Shown here: in pieces, positions 14,305 through 16,256 of the stretch
How positions within the stretch are numbered: the stretch's first letter is position 1
How the letters are laid out: each line of letters opens with the position of its first letter
From: DASZGI01 sp035938995
GTDB lineage: Bacteria; Actinomycetota; Actinomycetes; Streptomycetales; Catenulisporaceae
Direction: 5' to 3'
Assembly: GCF_035938995.1 (NCBI RefSeq)
Contig: NZ_DASZGI010000328.1
Span: forward strand, 1-16,256
Length of the DNA: 16,256 nt
The notes under the pieces: generated by a model
What the model saw: only the letters and a program-made list of their open reading frames with translations
Databases searched by the model: none
What the model was told of the DNA's origin: nothing
Program-made: the position numbers and the translations under genes

Positions 14305-14955
14305 GTGACGACGACGGCGCATCATCCGGAGACCTCGCAGACGCTTGATCGGGGCCTGCGCGCGCTGGAGGAACTGGCCGAGGCGCCGAGCGGGCTGACC
14401 GTCACCGAGCTGGCCGACCGGCTCGGCGTCAACCGGACCATCGTCTACCGGCTGCTGGCCACGCTGGAGCTGCACGGGCTGGCCCGCCGCGACGCCGCCG
14501 GGCGGGCGCGCCTCAGCATCGGGGTGCTGGCCCTGGCCCGCCGGGTGCAGCCGCTGCTGCGCGACTCGGCGGCGATCCCGTTGCGGCGGCTGGCCGAGGA
14601 GGTCGGCGCGACCGCGCACCTGACCGTGGTGGACGGCAGCGAGGCGCTCGCGGTCGCGGTGGTCGAGCCGACCTGGACCGACTACCACGTGGCCTACCGG
14701 GTCGGCTCGCGGCACGCGTTGGACCGGGGCGCCGCGGGCCGGGCGATCGTGGCGTACCGCGACCACGGGTCCACCACGTACATCGTGACCCAGGGTGAGT
14801 TGCAGGTCGGCGCGTTCGGCATCGCCGCGCCGGTGGTGGACGTGCCCGGGATCGAAGCCTCAGTCGGCGTGATCTCGTTCGGCGAGCTCGACCCCGCCCG
14901 CACCGGCCCCCGCATCGTCCGGGCCGCCGCCGAGGTCGCCAAGGCGCTGCGCTAG
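14305..14955 (+). CDS. IclR-family transcriptional regulator
   Basis: The 216-residue protein has the IclR layout: an N-terminal winged helix-turn-helix (LTVTELADRLGVNRTIVYRLLATL, about 31-54) and a C-terminal effector-binding domain (about 70-216). In the latter, GATAHLTVVDG (101-111), LDRGAAGRAIVA (139-150) and FGIAAPVVD (171-179) match the family. It is somewhat short, since most members have 240-260 residues; the region between 150 and 170 is reduced. IclR proteins bind small metabolites and repress or activate nearby catabolic genes. No target is evident here, and I could not tie it to the 522-536 palindrome. Its last 96 bp overlap the 3' end of the converging HTTM gene. Confidence 0.9.
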   Translation: MTTTAHHPETSQTLDRGLRALEELAEAPSGLTVTELADRLGVNRTIVYRLLATLELHGLARRDAAGRARLSIGVLALARRVQPLLRDSAAIPLRRLAEEVGATAHLTVVDGSEALAVAVVEPTWTDYHVAYRVGSRHALDRGAAGRAIVAYRDHGSTTYIVTQGELQVGAFGIAAPVVDVPGIEASVGVISFGELDPARTGPRIVRAAAEVAKALR

Positions 14956-16256
14956 CTCGCCGCGCGCGGCCGGGACGGCGCAGGCCGGGGTCCCACCCGG
15001 CAGCCGGTACCTGTTCGCCGCCACGATGCGGTAGACGACGGCCGCGATCCACGAGATCGGCGGCAGCAGCATCAGCAGGCCGAGCGGCCGCCACGGCCAC
15101 CGCGACCGCAGCAGGGTCCGGGCGACCGCCCCGGCACCCGAGCGGACCGGCGCCTCCGGGGCGGCCGGAAGCCACTGCACCGCGCGGGTGACCTCGTCGT
15201 GGGTGATTCCGTGCGCGTCCAGATCGAGCTGCTGCCACGGCACGAACCGGGCCGCCGGACGACACCAGCGCTCGGCCCAGCGCACGCTCGTCGTGCAGAA
15301 ACCGCAGTCCCCGTCGTACACGAGGATCGGGAGGGACTCCGTGGAGTCGGACACCGCCATTTGATCAGCGTATGCCGGGCCGCGCGCCCAGGTGCCGAAC
15401 GCTTCCCAGACCGGGTCGGAGAGGAAGACGGCGTCTCCGACGATCATGATCGCCGAGAAGAACGGCAGGCCCAGCAGCACCGCGATCGACAGATGCATCC
15501 CCGCCAGCATCACCAGCGCCGGATATTTGAGGCGCGGGGAGAAGACGATGAATGGGAAGCCGGCCTGCACGAACACGGTCAGATAGCCGGCGAGGGTGAT
15601 CAGCAGCGCGTTCCCGGCCAGCGCCGCCGACAGGCCGGGCCACGGATGGAACCAGTTCAGCCGCAGCACGTATCCGAGCGCTGATCCGTCCTGCCACATC
15701 GAACCCTGGACCTTGAGCAGGCCGGCCGTGCCGTAGACGATGCAGATCTGCGCGGCGACGAGCAGCACCGCGCCGTTGTGGACGACCGCGACCATGCGGG
15801 GCCGCGCCCGGGACAGCTCGACCCGCCACGCGGAGCGCTCCGACTCGGTCGCCGCGTCGCCGTTTCGAGCCTCTGCCCGCGCACGTCTGCGGGCGTCGAG
15901 CGACCAGTATCTGCCGCAGGCGGTGAACGCCAGGTACAGCGACAACAGGGTGAGCACGTTGTCGCCGCCGTCGGTGAGCAGCGGCGACCGGTTCTCCAGC
16001 GCGACCACGACGGCGGCGAACGGCACCGAGACGATCCGCGTGTGCCAGCCGAGCGCGAACGCCACTCCCACCGCGAGCGCGACGAGGTAGAAGAGGTCGA
16101 ATTCGGTGTGCGTCAGATCCGCGACGGACGTGAGCCAGACCCGAAGGAAGCCGGGCCAGCCCGCCTGCGCGGCGTACTGGTGCTCGAGCGCGGGGCTCCA
16201 CGGCGAGTCCGGTCCCCAGGCTGCGTCGCGCTCGCCGAACTCGTGCAGCAGGAACA
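14860..16256 (-). CDS. HTTM membrane domain fused to DCC (DUF393) thiol-redox domain, N-terminus beyond window
   Basis: At least 464 residues are visible, and the frame is still open at the right edge. The first part (visible residues 1 to about 295) is an HTTM domain, the membrane domain related to vitamin K-dependent gamma-carboxylase. It has several hydrophobic helices, the segment GTAGLLKVQGSMWQDGSALGY and the helix with MHLSIAVLLGLPFFS. From about residue 300 a DCC domain begins: ILVYDGDCGFC, with the redox pair CGFC at 317-320. This domain ends near YRLPGGTPAC. The last 30 or so residues come from sequence antisense to the iclR gene. In other actinobacteria the two domains can be separate neighbouring genes. 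A Met (at 15361) just before the DCC domain could allow separate translation, but no stop divides them. Redox or carboxylase-like activity is inferred only. Confidence 0.82.
   Translation of the reverse strand, partial: FLLHEFGERDAAWGPDSPWSPALEHQYAAQAGWPGFLRVWLTSVADLTHTEFDLFYLVALAVGVAFALGWHTRIVSVPFAAVVVALENRSPLLTDGGDNVLTLLSLYLAFTACGRYWSLDARRRARAEARNGDAATESERSAWRVELSRARPRMVAVVHNGAVLLVAAQICIVYGTAGLLKVQGSMWQDGSALGYVLRLNWFHPWPGLSAALAGNALLITLAGYLTVFVQAGFPFIVFSPRLKYPALVMLAGMHLSIAVLLGLPFFSAIMIVGDAVFLSDPVWEAFGTWARGPAYADQMAVSDSTESLPILVYDGDCGFCTTSVRWAERWCRPAARFVPWQQLDLDAHGITHDEVTRAVQWLPAAPEAPVRSGAGAVARTLLRSRWPWRPLGLLMLLPPISWIAAVVYRIVAANRYRLPGGTPACAVPAARGELAQRLGDLGGGPDDAGAGAGGVELAERDHAD

Overview
The window is high-GC DNA from an actinobacterium related to Streptomyces. 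The evidence is strong G/C bias at third codon positions, leaderless-type promoters, GTG and TTG starts, and protein families typical of that group (DUF3039, a Streptomyces-type helicase, UPF0301/AlgH, an ACT-domain malic enzyme next to murA). The gene order recalls the murA/malic enzyme neighbourhood of Streptomyces coelicolor, from memory and unchecked. Some proteins and the intergenic repeats look distinct enough that a sister lineage (Catenulisporales or Streptacidiphilus, for example) is as likely as Streptomyces itself.

Left part (1-5600), mostly core metabolism. A GNAT acetyltransferase runs off the left edge on the minus strand. An NAD-type malic enzyme with an N-terminal ACT domain faces away from it, and a perfect 15-bp palindrome lies between the two genes. 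A zeta-crystallin-like quinone oxidoreductase and a MurA enolpyruvyl transferase follow on the minus strand. A 409-bp divergent spacer then leads to a UPF0301/AlgH protein on the plus strand.

Middle (5760-12280), an accessory-looking block. A DUF3039 zinc-ribbon-like protein with a clear leaderless promoter is followed after 8 bp by three tightly coupled genes. These encode the FAD, 2Fe-2S and molybdopterin subunits of a xanthine dehydrogenase/CO dehydrogenase-type enzyme. The FAD and iron-sulfur subunits look intact. The large subunit has lost the recognisable Mo-cofactor motifs and carries Arg where the family has its catalytic Glu. A 373-bp spacer then holds a composite repeat array: three 20-bp direct repeats and four palindrome-cored units. 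It is followed by a 14-TM MFS exporter and a stem-loop of about 38 bp.

Right part (12470-16256). A DEAD/DEAH-type helicase with a TTG start is followed by a leaderless IclR-family regulator. Converging on it, and overlapping its 3' end by 96 bp, is a minus-strand membrane protein that fuses an HTTM domain to a DCC (DUF393) thiol-redox domain and runs off the right edge.

The items most worth a second look are the degenerate Mo subunit in an otherwise intact three-subunit operon, the repeat array at 10396-10722, the long hairpin at 12301-12402, and the matched leaderless promoters of the DUF3039 and iclR genes.
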